The notes: generated by a model from the letters alone, not told the origin. 64,000 nt of DNA from JAHIQC01 sp964565645 (GCA_964565645.1 CAZMFQ010000006.1:62001-126000); one strand, 5' to 3'; shown: positions 40,198-49,738, counted from the stretch's first letter. Numbers and translations: made by a program.

Positions 40198-41385
40198 ATG
40201 GCCGATCAGAAGACCGTGGCCTCCACCGGCAACGTGCTCGTCGCCGAGGCGATGCGCCAGTGCAAGCCGGATGTCATGGCTGCGTACCCGATCACACCTC
40301 AGACGACCATCGTCGAGGAGTTCGCGAAGTTCGTCGCGCAGGGACGCTGCCACACCGAGTACGTGACCGTCGAATCCGAGCATTCCGCGATGAGCGCCTG
40401 TGTCGGCGCTTCCGCCGCCGGCGCCCGCGTCATGACCGCGACCTGCTCCCAGGGCCTCGCCCTGATGTGGGAGGAGCTCTACATCGCCGCCGGCATGCGC
40501 CTGCCGATCGTCATGGCCAACGCCAACCGTGCGCTGTCCGCGCCGATCAACATCCACTGCGACCACTCAGACATCATGGGCGCCCGTGACGCCGGCTGGG
40601 TCATCCTCTTTGCCGAGGACGCGCAGGAGGCCTACGACAACACCATCATGTCCGTGCGCATCGCCGAGCACCCCGACGTGCTCCTGCCGGTCATGACCTG
40701 CCTCGACGGCTTCATCACCACGCACTCGATCGACCGCGCACAGGTCATGGATGACGAGTCCGTCGCCGCGTTCGTGGGCGAGTATGTCCCGAGCTACGCG
40801 CTCCTCGACCTCGAGAACCCCTCGAGCCACGGCAACTTCTCCGGGCTCGGCGGTCCGTACTTCGAGTTCAAGAAGCAGCAGCGCATGGCCATCGAGGCCT
40901 CCCGCGCCGTCATCAACTCCGTCGGCAAGGAGTTCTCGGAACTCTCCGGGCGCCCCTTCGACGTCGTCGACGGCTGGGGCATGGAGGACGCCGAGGTCGC
41001 CATCGTGGTCATCGGCTCGAGCGCCGGAAACGCGCGTCACGTGGCGCGCCAGCTGCGCGAGAAGGGCGTCAAGGCCGGGGTTCTCAAGATCCGCGTCTAC
41101 CGACCCTTCCCCGCCGAAGAAGTGCGCGCGGCGCTTTCCGGCGTCAAGGCCATCGCGGTGCTCGACCGCTCCGAGAGCTTCGGGGCCGAGGGCGGACCGC
41201 TGTTCCTGGAGGTCCGCAGCGCGCTGTACGACTCCTCGGAGAAGGTCCCGGTCGTCAATTACATCTACGGCCTGGGCGGCAGCGACGTGAAACTCGAGCT
41301 CATCGACCGCGTCTACTCCGACCTGACCGACATCGCATCAGGATCCATGGCCCCGTTCGGCATGACCTACCTCGGAACCCGATAG
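40198..41385 (+). CDS. porA: Pyruvate:ferredoxin oxidoreductase, alpha subunit
   Basis: A 395-residue alpha subunit. It contains the substrate-binding AAYPITPQTTIVEEF (about residue 30), VESEHSAMSACVGASAAGAR, TCSQGLALMWEELYIAAGMRLPIVM and NRALSAPINIHCDHSD, the last typical of pyruvate-specific enzymes rather than 2-oxoglutarate ones. The C-terminal domain II contains AVLDRSESFGAEGGPL. Start ATG at 40198, four bases after the porD stop. Confidence 0.94.
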   Translation: MADQKTVASTGNVLVAEAMRQCKPDVMAAYPITPQTTIVEEFAKFVAQGRCHTEYVTVESEHSAMSACVGASAAGARVMTATCSQGLALMWEELYIAAGMRLPIVMANANRALSAPINIHCDHSDIMGARDAGWVILFAEDAQEAYDNTIMSVRIAEHPDVLLPVMTCLDGFITTHSIDRAQVMDDESVAAFVGEYVPSYALLDLENPSSHGNFSGLGGPYFEFKKQQRMAIEASRAVINSVGKEFSELSGRPFDVVDGWGMEDAEVAIVVIGSSAGNARHVARQLREKGVKAGVLKIRVYRPFPAEEVRAALSGVKAIAVLDRSESFGAEGGPLFLEVRSALYDSSEKVPVVNYIYGLGGSDVKLELIDRVYSDLTDIASGSMAPFGMTYLGTR

Positions 41386-41396
41386 GAGGGACGCAG

Positions 41397-42326
41397 ATGG
41401 CAACGCTCAAGGAGCTCACTCACACTCCGGACCGCCTCGCCGGTGGTCACCGTTTGTGCGCCGGCTGCGGCGCCTCCATCGCGGTGCGCCAGATACTGCT
41501 GGCCGCAGGCGAGAATCCCGTCGTGGCCGGTTGCGCCACCGGATGCCTCGAGGTCTCGACCACGATCTACCCCTACTCGTCGTGGCGGACCCCGTTCATC
41601 CACAACGCTTTCGAGAACTCCGCTGCGACCGTGTCCGGCGTCGAGGCCGCGTTCAAGGGTCTTCAGCGCGCGGGCAAGATCCCGGCGGACAAGAAGGTCA
41701 AGTTCGTCGCGTTCGGTGGCGACGGCGGCACCTACGATATCGGCCTGCAGTCGCTCTCCGGCGCCATGGAGCGCGGACACGACATGGTCTACGTCTGCTA
41801 CGACAACGGTGCGTACATGAACACCGGCATCCAGCGCTCCTCGGCCACCCCGATGGGCGCCTGGGCCACGACCTCCGAGGTCGGCAAGGCGCAGCAGGGC
41901 AAGGTCCAGCGCCGAAAGGACCTCACCTCGATCATCGCCGACCACGGCGTACCGTATGCCGCGCAGGCTTCGGTGAGCCACTGGAAGGACCTGACCTCCA
42001 AGGCCGAGAAGGCGTTCTCGGTCGACGGGCCGGCGTTCCTCAACGTGCTGTCGCCCTGTCCCCGCGGCTGGCGCACTCTGCCCAACCAGTCCATCGCGCT
42101 CGCCAAAGCCGGCGTTCAGACCGGATTCTGGCCGCTGTTCGAGGTCGAGGACGGCGTGTGGCGTCAGACCGTGAAGGTCCCCGCGCGCAAGCCCATCGAG
42201 GAGTTCATGAAGCCGCAGGGTCGCTTCAAGCACCTGTTCGCGCCCGGCAACGAGGCGCTTCTCGAGGCGATCCAGGCCGAGGTCGATCGCTACTGGGACT
42301 ACATCCAGGGTCGCTGCGGCGAGTAG
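41397..42326 (+). CDS. porB: Pyruvate:ferredoxin oxidoreductase, beta subunit
   Basis: A 309-residue TPP-binding beta subunit. The Cys ligands of its [4Fe-4S] cluster appear in RLCAGCGASIAVRQ (about residues 21-24), in the CATGCLEV stretch (about 46-50), and in SPCPRGW near residue 221. The TPP motif is GGDGGTYDIGLQSLSGAMERGHDMVYVCYDNGAYMNTGIQRS (about 104-145). With the three genes before it, it completes a full enzyme. ATG at 41397 follows AGGAGGG. A strong hairpin follows the stop. Confidence 0.95.
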   Translation: MATLKELTHTPDRLAGGHRLCAGCGASIAVRQILLAAGENPVVAGCATGCLEVSTTIYPYSSWRTPFIHNAFENSAATVSGVEAAFKGLQRAGKIPADKKVKFVAFGGDGGTYDIGLQSLSGAMERGHDMVYVCYDNGAYMNTGIQRSSATPMGAWATTSEVGKAQQGKVQRRKDLTSIIADHGVPYAAQASVSHWKDLTSKAEKAFSVDGPAFLNVLSPCPRGWRTLPNQSIALAKAGVQTGFWPLFEVEDGVWRQTVKVPARKPIEEFMKPQGRFKHLFAPGNEALLEAIQAEVDRYWDYIQGRCGE

Positions 42327-42350
42327 TCGTATCGTCAACGCTTGAACCAC

Positions 42351-42382
42351 ACGGGGCTCCCGCCACGCGGCGGGGGCCCCGT
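42351..42382 (+). terminator. Strong hairpin closing the por operon
   Basis: ACGGGGC (42351-42357) pairs with GCCCCGT (42376-42382), and inside it CCCGCC pairs with GGCGGG around an ACGC loop. It lies 25 bases after the porB stop and is followed by TCGTGT. It is the clearest terminator in the window. Confidence 0.75.
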
Positions 42383-42407
42383 TCGTGTCCCGAGCCGCGC
42401 GTGCTGG

Positions 42408-42416
42408 TGCTAGAAT
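42408..42416 (+). promoter_or_regulatory. Extended -10 promoter for the HD-GYP protein
   Basis: TGC TAGAAT is a textbook extended -10 element; no -35 box is needed. The same TGCTAGAATC appears at 51931 before the queT gene. Confidence 0.55.
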
Positions 42417-42461
42417 CGGTTCGTCCGTGCCGGCAATGGTCTTTCAACGGAGGCTACTCGC

Positions 42462-42503
42462 GTGTCCGTCACCTCCTGCCCGATCACGAGCCCGCGATGC
42501 TGA
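42462..42503 (+). CDS. Possible 13-codon leader peptide
   Basis: A short frame, MSVTSCPITSPRC, starts with GTG and has a good ribosome site CGGAGG (42448-42453) eight bases before it. Its TGA stop overlaps the reading region of the HD-GYP start: the ATG at 42497 lies 4 bases before the TGA. The HD-GYP gene itself has no visible ribosome site, so its translation may depend on ribosomes finishing this peptide. Confidence 0.4.
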   Translation: MSVTSCPITSPRC

Positions 42504-45049
42504 CGCGCGTATTCGGCAGGCGCCTGTACAACCAGATCGTGGTGCCGCTCGTGCTGGCTTCGATAGTCGTCGGAGTGGTGGCCACGGGCGTCGCACTCTT
42601 CTTCCTGGGGACCCTCACGGACGGATGGGTCGACGAGGTCGCCGCGGGCGCCGTCCAGAACCTCGAATCCCGGTTCGACTCCCGTGCCACGAACATGCTT
42701 CGTGTCGCCTCACTGGCGGCGTCCGACGCGCATCTGCGAGAGTCGCTCGCGGCTGGCAACGAGTCAGCAGCGGCCGCCGCGCTCACCAAGAACAACGAGA
42801 GTCTCGACTTCGACGCGCTGGTCGTCTTGGACGGGCGGGGGGATCCCATCGCCAAGGTCGGACGCATGGCGGTGCCGCCCGGCACCGACCTCCTCGGCGG
42901 TGTGCCCTCCAGCGTCAGTGAACTGTCCAAGCCGCATGTGACGTTCCTGCCCATCGGCAACGCCATGACCATGACCGCGGCGCAGCCCATCACCGTCGGT
43001 CAGCAGACCTACGCTCTGGCGATCGTGCAGCGGGTCGACAACGAGTTCCTCACCGGGATCGCGGGCGGGACCGGGGAGGCCTTCGCGCTCTACGCCTCCG
43101 ACGGTCGTCGCCTCGCGCACACCGTGGCCGCCGGCGGCCTTCCCTCACGGAGCCTTGCCGCCCTCGACGAGGCGCTCAGGGTCGCCAATGCGTCCATGTC
43201 CAAGGCCGTCAAGGACGCCGAGTCCGGTCCGGGCCGATCCACCCTCGAGGTCGGCGATGACAAGTACCAGGTGCGCGCCGAGAAGTTCGGGCTTTCCGCC
43301 GACCCCGTCGGTCGCAACTACGTCTATCTCGCCACGGTCGTGAGCCGTCAGGTCAGTGATCAGGCCAGGAGCACGACGACCAACCTCATCATGATGTGGT
43401 CGATCATCGCAGTGTTGTCGCTCGCGGGCCTCGGGGGCTGGGTCGCCCGGCGCGTGTCGGACCCCCTGGTCGCGCTCACCGCGGGTGCACGCCGGATCCG
43501 CGACGGCGATTTCTCCGCCAAGATCAGGGTGAGTGGCGTGAACGAGATCTCCGACCTCGCGGGCACGTTCAACCAGATGACGGACTCCCTTCGGGACAGA
43601 AGCGAGTCGCTCACCAAGAAGGTCCTCGAACTCGCGACGCTCTACGAGATGAGCCGCGCGCTCGGGGCCACGCTCGAGATGGAGACTCTGCTGGAGTCCG
43701 TGCTCGATTCGGCGTTGCGGATCTTCGGCGTGGATTCGGGCTATGTCACGCTTCGCGATCGCGACAGCGGGGACCTGGCGATCCGCGCATGGAGAGGCGG
43801 CGCGGCGGCCCAGCGGGACGACGAAGCCCTGCGCAACTCGATGTCGCAGTGGGTCATCCGCGAAGGGCGGCCGCTGATCTTCAACCCGCCCAAGGACCCG
43901 CGCGAGGCGCGCGTCGACGAGGTCACCGGCGCCTCGGCCGCGCTGTGCGTCCCGCTCATCTCCGGCGAGGGCACGCTGGGCTCGATCACCGTGGGAAGCC
44001 ACGATCCGTCGTTCCGGTTCACGAGCGATGACGTGCGGCTGTTGTCGACGATCGCGAACCACGTGACCATCGCCGTCGGCAACATCGAGCTCTTCTCGAG
44101 CCTGCAGGACGCGTATCTGTCGACCGTCCGCTCACTTGCGGCCGCCGTCGACGCCAAGGACCCCTACACACGCGGTCATTCCGAGCGGGTCGCGACGTTC
44201 GCCGTGCAGATCGCCGATGAGATGGAACTCTCCCACGAGCAGCGCATCGCGCTCGAGATGGCCGCGTACCTGCACGACATCGGCAAGATCGGCGTGCGCG
44301 AGGAGATCCTGCTCAAGCCGGGCCGGTTGACCGAAGCGGAGATGGGCGAGATGCGCCATCACCCGCTCATCGGCGCCAACATCCTCAAGCCTGTCGGCTT
44401 CCCGTGGCCGATCACGCCGGTCGTGCGCCATCATCACGAGGCTTGGGACGGCACGGGGTACCCCGCGGGGCTCAAAGGCGAGGAGATCCCGCTTCTGGCC
44501 CGCATCCTCACCGTCGCCGACGCCTACGAGGCCATGATCGCGGACCGGCCGTACCGAAAAGGACGCACGACCGAGGACGCCATCGAGGAACTCGAGCGCT
44601 GCGCCGGGGAGCAGTTCGATGAGCGCATCGTCGGCGCGTTCGTGCGCAAGCTCTCTCAGGCCGATGAGATCGTGCCGGACACCGCCATCTCCACCGAGGA
44701 CGTCCATCCCGACGAAGTCCAGGCGATCTTCGTGGCGCTCGCCGAGGGCATGCTCACGAGCTTCAGGCGCCTCGGCGGACCACGCCTGGCCTCCAACGTC
44801 GAACGCGATCTCAACGACTTCTTCGCAGCCGAGGAGATCCCGTTCCTGATCACCCAGGGCGGGATGTCGATCACGTCCGAGGATCGGACGTGTTCGGTGG
44901 CGCAGATGCAGGTCGCGCTCAAGCGCATGGACGAGACGATGGGGCACATGTCAGGGGCCTCGCTCGTCGACCACTTCTACGCCGATGCAGCGGCCGGTCT
45001 GTCTGAGCGCATGCGGCTCCTCGCACTCTCGCTCGGCTTCCTCCGATAG
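42497..45049 (+). CDS. Membrane sensor with HAMP, GAF and HD-GYP domains
   Basis: An 850-residue signalling protein. A transmembrane helix (about residues 13-38), an extracellular sensor (about 40-290), a second helix (about 300-320), a HAMP domain (about 320-372), a GAF domain (about 395-535) and an HD-GYP phosphodiesterase domain. The HD residues are in AAYLHDIGKIGV, and the GYP residues in HHHEAWDGTGYPAGLKGEE. It probably breaks down cyclic-di-GMP in response to an outer signal. A C-terminal extra region (about 725-850) is unrecognised. Start ATG at 42497 has no ribosome site of its own; it is overlapped by a short leader frame. Confidence 0.87.
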   Translation: MLTRVFGRRLYNQIVVPLVLASIVVGVVATGVALFFLGTLTDGWVDEVAAGAVQNLESRFDSRATNMLRVASLAASDAHLRESLAAGNESAAAAALTKNNESLDFDALVVLDGRGDPIAKVGRMAVPPGTDLLGGVPSSVSELSKPHVTFLPIGNAMTMTAAQPITVGQQTYALAIVQRVDNEFLTGIAGGTGEAFALYASDGRRLAHTVAAGGLPSRSLAALDEALRVANASMSKAVKDAESGPGRSTLEVGDDKYQVRAEKFGLSADPVGRNYVYLATVVSRQVSDQARSTTTNLIMMWSIIAVLSLAGLGGWVARRVSDPLVALTAGARRIRDGDFSAKIRVSGVNEISDLAGTFNQMTDSLRDRSESLTKKVLELATLYEMSRALGATLEMETLLESVLDSALRIFGVDSGYVTLRDRDSGDLAIRAWRGGAAAQRDDEALRNSMSQWVIREGRPLIFNPPKDPREARVDEVTGASAALCVPLISGEGTLGSITVGSHDPSFRFTSDDVRLLSTIANHVTIAVGNIELFSSLQDAYLSTVRSLAAAVDAKDPYTRGHSERVATFAVQIADEMELSHEQRIALEMAAYLHDIGKIGVREEILLKPGRLTEAEMGEMRHHPLIGANILKPVGFPWPITPVVRHHHEAWDGTGYPAGLKGEEIPLLARILTVADAYEAMIADRPYRKGRTTEDAIEELERCAGEQFDERIVGAFVRKLSQADEIVPDTAISTEDVHPDEVQAIFVALAEGMLTSFRRLGGPRLASNVERDLNDFFAAEEIPFLITQGGMSITSEDRTCSVAQMQVALKRMDETMGHMSGASLVDHFYADAAAGLSERMRLLALSLGFLR

Positions 45050-45143
45050 CGGCGCTCGATCCGCTCGTCATCGCGAGGCGCCGCCCGCTCCACCCCGCTC
45101 TCGTGACGAGTGGTATACGTGCTGCTCGCACGAGGGCCGTCGA

Positions 45144-45152
45144 TGCTACACT
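45144..45152 (+). promoter_or_regulatory. Extended -10 promoter for lysC-asd
   Basis: TGC TACACT (TGC at 45144-45146, hexamer 45147-45152) about 60 bases before the lysC start. Confidence 0.45.
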
Positions 45153-45160
45153 ATGGCGCA

Positions 45161-45185
45161 ACCCGGGGCCGGTCCGTGCCCGGGT
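45161..45185 (+). promoter_or_regulatory. Hairpin in the lysC leader
   Basis: ACCCGGG (45161-45167) pairs perfectly with CCCGGGT (45179-45185) around an 11-base loop, within the probable 5' untranslated leader. It is too small for a lysine riboswitch. It could be an attenuator or an mRNA structure. Confidence 0.35.
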
Positions 45186-45212
45186 CGTTCACCGTCTAGG
45201 CGCGGAGGCCCG

Positions 45213-46472
45213 ATGGCGCTGGTAGTGACAAAGTTCGGAGGCAGTTCGGTCGGCAGTACCGACCGGATCATGAACGTCGCCCGGCGGCTCGTCGCACGCA
45301 AAGAGGCGGGCGACAGCGTCGTGGCCGTCCTGTCGGCCATGGGCGACGTGACCGACGAGCTCGTCGGTCTTGCGGCCGCCATCTCCTCCAATCCGCCCGA
45401 GCGCGAGATGGACATGCTGCTCGCGACCGGTGAGCAGGTCTCGATCGCTCTGCTTGCGATGGCCATCCACTCGCTCGGACACGACGCGGTCTCGTTCACC
45501 GGCCCGCAGGTCGGGATCATGACCGACCCTGTGCACACGAAGGCCAAGATCACCGAGGTCAAGGCCGACCGGGCGCGCGAAGCGCTCGCGCAGGGCAAGA
45601 TCGTGATCGTGGCCGGCTTCCAGGGCATGACCCCCGACGGCACCATCACGACCCTGGGTCGGGGCGGCTCGGACACCACCGCCGTGGCCGTGGCCGCGGG
45701 AGTCGGCGCCGACGTCTGCGAGATCTTCACCGATGTCGACGGCGTGTACACCGCCGACCCCCGCATCGTGCCCGCCGCGAGCAAGATCGAGGTGATCTCC
45801 TACGACGAGATGCTCGAGATGGCGGCGAGCGGGGCCGGAGTGCTCCAGTTGCGCAGCGTCGAGTTCGCCCGGAGCCACGGAGTGGTCATCCACTGCCGCT
45901 CCAGTTTCAACGACAACCCCGGCACCATAGTCAAGGAGGCCGATGAGACCATGGAACAGGCCATCATCTCAGGAGTCACGCACGACACGTCCGAGGCCAA
46001 GATCACCATCCGCGACGTGCCGGATCAGCCGGGTGTGGCGGCCGACGTCTTCACCCGGATGGCCGAGGCGAACGTCAACGTCGACATGATCATCCAGAAC
46101 GTGTCCGAGGACGGCACCACCGACATCTCGTTCACCTCGCCCAAGACCGACCTGGCTCGCGCACGCGCGGCCGCGGAGGCGGTCGTTGAGGCTCTCGGGG
46201 CACGCGACTGGTCAGTTGACGAGTCGATCGCCAAGGTCTCCCTCGTGGGAGCGGGCATGAAGACGCACCCCGGCGTGGCCGCGCAGATGTTCCGCTGCCT
46301 TGCCGACGCGGGCGTGAACATCGACCTCATCTCAACATCTTCGATCCGCATATCGTGCGTCGTCGAGGGCGACAAGGTCGCCGACGCCGTTCGCGCGCTC
46401 CACACGAGCTTCGGACTGGACAGCGGCGCGGTCACCGCAGAGGTGGCGCCGGGTTGCGGGGAGGCACTCTGA
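45213..46472 (+). CDS. lysC: Aspartate kinase
   Basis: A 419-residue aspartokinase of the short, two-ACT-domain form. The kinase opening KFGGSSVGSTDRIMNVA (residues 6-22) and the GRGGSDTTAVAVAAG and FTDVDGVYTADPRI motifs are present. Two ACT domains follow (EAKITIRDVPDQPGVAADVF near 262 and SIAKVSLVGAGMKTHPGVAAQMF near 340) and would bind lysine/threonine for feedback. It phosphorylates aspartate, the first step to lysine, methionine and threonine. ATG at 45213 follows GCGGAGG. Its stop overlaps asd. Confidence 0.95.
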   Translation: MALVVTKFGGSSVGSTDRIMNVARRLVARKEAGDSVVAVLSAMGDVTDELVGLAAAISSNPPEREMDMLLATGEQVSIALLAMAIHSLGHDAVSFTGPQVGIMTDPVHTKAKITEVKADRAREALAQGKIVIVAGFQGMTPDGTITTLGRGGSDTTAVAVAAGVGADVCEIFTDVDGVYTADPRIVPAASKIEVISYDEMLEMAASGAGVLQLRSVEFARSHGVVIHCRSSFNDNPGTIVKEADETMEQAIISGVTHDTSEAKITIRDVPDQPGVAADVFTRMAEANVNVDMIIQNVSEDGTTDISFTSPKTDLARARAAAEAVVEALGARDWSVDESIAKVSLVGAGMKTHPGVAAQMFRCLADAGVNIDLISTSSIRISCVVEGDKVADAVRALHTSFGLDSGAVTAEVAPGCGEAL

Positions 46473-47494
46473 TGTCCTGGAACAAGCCCATGCCCGCCCG
46501 ACCCGTCGTGGCGGTCGCCGGAGCCACCGGGGCCGTCGGTATCGAGATGCTCAAGGTCCTGGAACAGCGCGGGTTCCCGGCAGCCGAGGTTCGCGCGTTG
46601 GCGTCCTCGCGCTCGGCCGGCAGGCGCCTCCCGTTCGGCGACGGCGAGCTCGTCGTCGAGGAGATGACCGAGGCCAGTTTCGAGGGCGTCGACATCGCAC
46701 TGTTCAGCGCCGGCGCAGGGATCTCCAAGCAGTTCCGCGAGGCGGTCACCTCCGCCGGCTGCGTGATGATCGACAACTCCTCGGCGTTTCGCATGGACGA
46801 GGACGTGCCGCTCGTCGTGCCCGAGGTCAACCCGGGCGACGTCGCGTGGCATTCAGGGGTCATCGCGAACCCGAACTGCTCGACCATCCAGATGGTCGTC
46901 GCGCTCAAGCCGCTGCACGACCTCGCGCCCATAGAGCGCGTCGTGGTCGCGACCTATCAGGCCGCCAGCGGCGCAGGCCAGGCTGCCATGGACGAACTCT
47001 ACGCCCAGTCGGGTCAGTTCCTGGCGGGCGAGAAGCTCACCGTCGAGCAGTTCGCGCACCGCATCGCGTTCAACTGCATCCCGCAGATCGATGTGTTCCT
47101 CGACGACGGCTCCACCAAAGAGGAGTGGAAGATGGTCGTCGAGACCAAGAAGATCATGCATGCGCCCGACATCGCCGTGCACGCCACGTGCGTGCGGGTG
47201 CCCGTGCTCCGCTGCCACTCGGAGGCCGTCAACGTCGAGTTCTCCTCGGCGGTCGACCTCGATGACGCGCGCGAGGCGCTCGCCGCGGCGCCGGGCATCA
47301 CCGTGATGGACGACCCGGCGGACAAGGTCTACCCCATGCCTGCGATGCTTGAGGGGACCGATGACACGTACGTGGGTCGCTTGCGTGTCGACCCGACCGT
47401 GTCGAACGGTCTGGCGTTCTGGGTCGTGGCCGACCAGTTGCGCAAGGGCGCCGCACTCAATGCCGTGCAGATCGCCGAGGAGTTGCTTGCGTGA
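46472..47494 (+). CDS. asd: Aspartate-semialdehyde dehydrogenase
   Basis: A 340-residue ASADH. The NADP fold opens with VAVAGATGAVGIEMLKVLEQRGFP, the active-site Cys is in IANPNCSTIQMV (about residue 136), and the catalytic His region is in ATCVRVPVLRCHSEAVNVEF (about 243). It reduces aspartyl phosphate to the semialdehyde, the branch point for lysine/diaminopimelate and threonine/methionine. ATG at 46472 overlaps the lysC stop by one base (TGATG), so the pair is coupled. Confidence 0.95.
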   Translation: MSWNKPMPARPVVAVAGATGAVGIEMLKVLEQRGFPAAEVRALASSRSAGRRLPFGDGELVVEEMTEASFEGVDIALFSAGAGISKQFREAVTSAGCVMIDNSSAFRMDEDVPLVVPEVNPGDVAWHSGVIANPNCSTIQMVVALKPLHDLAPIERVVVATYQAASGAGQAAMDELYAQSGQFLAGEKLTVEQFAHRIAFNCIPQIDVFLDDGSTKEEWKMVVETKKIMHAPDIAVHATCVRVPVLRCHSEAVNVEFSSAVDLDDAREALAAAPGITVMDDPADKVYPMPAMLEGTDDTYVGRLRVDPTVSNGLAFWVVADQLRKGAALNAVQIAEELLA

Positions 47495-47561
47495 CCGCAT
47501 GCGGGGGCAGGGGTATCCTGTACCTGTGTGAACACGCGTTAGGGGCATATTAAGGGGAGTC

Positions 47562-48242
47562 ATGACTGGCGCGAACATCCTCATAGTCGAAGACGACGTC
47601 ACGATCGCCCGTTTCGTGGAACTCGAGCTCGGTCACGCCGGCTACGAGGTTCGAAAGGCCGCCGACGGCTGGGCGGCCCTTGAGGCCGTGCGCGAGGAGG
47701 AGCCCGACCTGCTCATCCTCGATCTGATGTTGCCCGTGGTCGATGGGCTCGAGGTCGCGCGCAGGCTGCGCAAGGAGGGCAAGACCTTCCCGATCCTGAT
47801 GCTCACGGCGCGCGCCGATACCCACGACGTGGTCTCCGGTTTCGACGCGGGCGCGGACGACTATCTGCGCAAGCCCTTCGAGATCCCCGAACTGCTCTCG
47901 CGCATCCGCGCGTTGCTCAAGCGCACCGAGCACGAGCGCTCCGGCCCCTCCTATGCGGCTTCCGGCGTCGAGGTCGATCCCAGCTCTCGCCGCGCCACGG
48001 TCGACGGCGAGGCGATCGACCTGACCGCCAAGGAGTTCGATCTGCTGTTCTATCTCATCACGAACTCCGGTCGCGTCATCTCGCGCGATGAGATCCTCAA
48101 GGCGGTCTGGGGCGGTCAGCACGCCACGGACTCCAACGTCATCGAGGTCTTCGTCTGCCATCTGCGAAACAAGATAGGCGACAAGGACAACACCACCATC
48201 CAGACGATACGCGGCGTCGGGTACTTCTTCGCGAGGGGCTAG
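47562..48242 (+). CDS. OmpR/PhoB family response regulator
   Basis: A 226-residue response regulator. The receiver domain has acidic pocket residues in VEDD (about 10-12), phosphorylation Asp in LLILDLMLP (about residue 53), Thr in MLTAR and Lys in YLRKPF. A winged-helix DNA-binding domain follows (LTAKEFDLLFYLITNSGRVISRDEIL and VIEVFVCHLRNKIG). It pairs with the histidine kinase four bases downstream. GGGGAG precedes the ATG. Its targets are not evident. Confidence 0.93.
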   Translation: MTGANILIVEDDVTIARFVELELGHAGYEVRKAADGWAALEAVREEEPDLLILDLMLPVVDGLEVARRLRKEGKTFPILMLTARADTHDVVSGFDAGADDYLRKPFEIPELLSRIRALLKRTEHERSGPSYAASGVEVDPSSRRATVDGEAIDLTAKEFDLLFYLITNSGRVISRDEILKAVWGGQHATDSNVIEVFVCHLRNKIGDKDNTTIQTIRGVGYFFARG

Positions 48243-48246
48243 CCCG

Positions 48247-49710
48247 ATGCGCCGCTCCTCGCTCCGGAGCTGGTTGCTGCTCGTCGCGATCCTCTTCTCG
48301 GGCCTGGTCGTCGGCGGGATGGCCCTCACCACCTACGTCGTCGTCTCGGACGGCATGTCGGTGGTGGCCCACGACTCCACGGTCCGCCTCGCCCGCTCCG
48401 CCGCGGAGCTCGTGACCCAGTCGTCGCTCGAGGCATCCGTGCTCGCCGGAGCCACCAAGGACGAGCGCGTCGCGTTCGTGGTCGACCAGCTTCCCGAGCT
48501 CCTGAGCGCAGGGGTGCTCTCCGACGGTCGCTTCGCGCTCTACGATCATGCGCTCCGGCCCCTGTGGTCCTCCGACCCCGACGCACTGGTCGACGGGGCG
48601 CGCGAGCGCCGGCTGCAGGCGGCTGAGACCGGCGGGGTCACGGAGTCGGCCATGGGCGCGGGCGGCGTGATCCAGGGACTTGTCGGCCCGTCGGACCTCG
48701 GTGTGTACATCATGCACGTGCCCATCGCACTGCCCGACGGCACGGAGGGTGTGCTCGATGTCGTGTACTACCCCGTGAACGAGGAAGCGGTCATCGACGC
48801 GATCCGTCCGCCGATGTTCACGTTGGCGCTGTCGGCGATGTTCATCATGGTCGTCATGATGCAGACGAGCATGGGGTGGGTCCTCAAGCTCGTCGACGAC
48901 CTCCGCAAGGCGGCGGACTCCATCGACGCCGGGAGGCTCGATGTGACCCTGCCCGTCGAGGGCGAGCATGAGATCGGCGAACTCGCCCGTTCCATCAACA
49001 GTCTCATCGAGCGATTGCGCAGGCGTGCTGACGCCCAGACGCGTTTCGTCGCGGACGCGTCCCATGAACTCGCGACGCCGGTGGCGGGCATCCGGGGCTA
49101 CACGAACATCCTGAGGGCATGGGGAGGCGAGGACCCCGAGGTCCGCGAGGAGGCCATCAGCGCCATCGACAGGGAGTCGCGACGCATGGCCAGGCTCTGC
49201 AGCGACCTGCTCGCCCTGGTGCGCAACGAGCGCGGCATCGAGTTCAAGAGCGTGCGCTTCGATGTCAACGCCCGGTGCCGCGAGGTGCTCGCGGCCGCCG
49301 CGACCCGCTACATATCCAAGGGACTCACGTTCACCGGTCCCGAGGAGGGCCAGATCGTGATGATGGGTGATCCCGACCGCATCGAGGACGCGATCTCCAT
49401 CCTTGTCGACAACGCCGCCAAGTACACTCCGGAGGGAGGCCGCGTCGCGGTCCGTTCGCGCCGCCGCCGGGAGACCATCGTCATCGAGGTCGAGGACACC
49501 GGTGTCGGGATCCCGCCCGAGGACCTTGACAGCATCTTCGACCGCTTCTACCGCTCGGATGCCTCGAGGTCCAAGGAAACGGGCGGTTTCGGGCTTGGCC
49601 TGCCGATCGCCAAGACCATCATCGACGGTGCCGGTGGTACCATCGAGGTGGAGAGCGAACTGGGCGCCGGCACCCGCTTCACACTGCGTCTCCCGCGCGG
49701 CAGGGTCTGA
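48247..49710 (+). CDS. Sensor histidine kinase
   Basis: A 487-residue membrane kinase. Two transmembrane helices (about residues 8-30 and 188-207) flank an extracellular sensor of about 155 residues. A HAMP domain follows, then HisKA with the phospho-His in FVADASHELATPVAGI (about residue 277) and HATPase_c (ILVDNAAKYTPEGG, DTGVGIPPEDL, GGFGLGLPIAKTI). It controls the upstream response regulator, with the same order and a four-base gap. GAGGGG precedes the ATG. The signal is unknown. Confidence 0.92.
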   Translation: MRRSSLRSWLLLVAILFSGLVVGGMALTTYVVVSDGMSVVAHDSTVRLARSAAELVTQSSLEASVLAGATKDERVAFVVDQLPELLSAGVLSDGRFALYDHALRPLWSSDPDALVDGARERRLQAAETGGVTESAMGAGGVIQGLVGPSDLGVYIMHVPIALPDGTEGVLDVVYYPVNEEAVIDAIRPPMFTLALSAMFIMVVMMQTSMGWVLKLVDDLRKAADSIDAGRLDVTLPVEGEHEIGELARSINSLIERLRRRADAQTRFVADASHELATPVAGIRGYTNILRAWGGEDPEVREEAISAIDRESRRMARLCSDLLALVRNERGIEFKSVRFDVNARCREVLAAAATRYISKGLTFTGPEEGQIVMMGDPDRIEDAISILVDNAAKYTPEGGRVAVRSRRRRETIVIEVEDTGVGIPPEDLDSIFDRFYRSDASRSKETGGFGLGLPIAKTIIDGAGGTIEVESELGAGTRFTLRLPRGRV

Positions 49711-49738
49711 CCTGTCGCATTCAAGGGTCGGGTCCGGC

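Noticed and set aside
41456..42496. Upstream extension of the HD-GYP gene through porB
   Set aside because: It reads another frame of porB, and the hydrophobic N-terminal helix of the sensor begins just after the ATG at 42497.
45050..45212. Possible lysine riboswitch before lysC
   Set aside because: The leader is too short for the five-helix lysine riboswitch; only one 7-base-pair hairpin is present.
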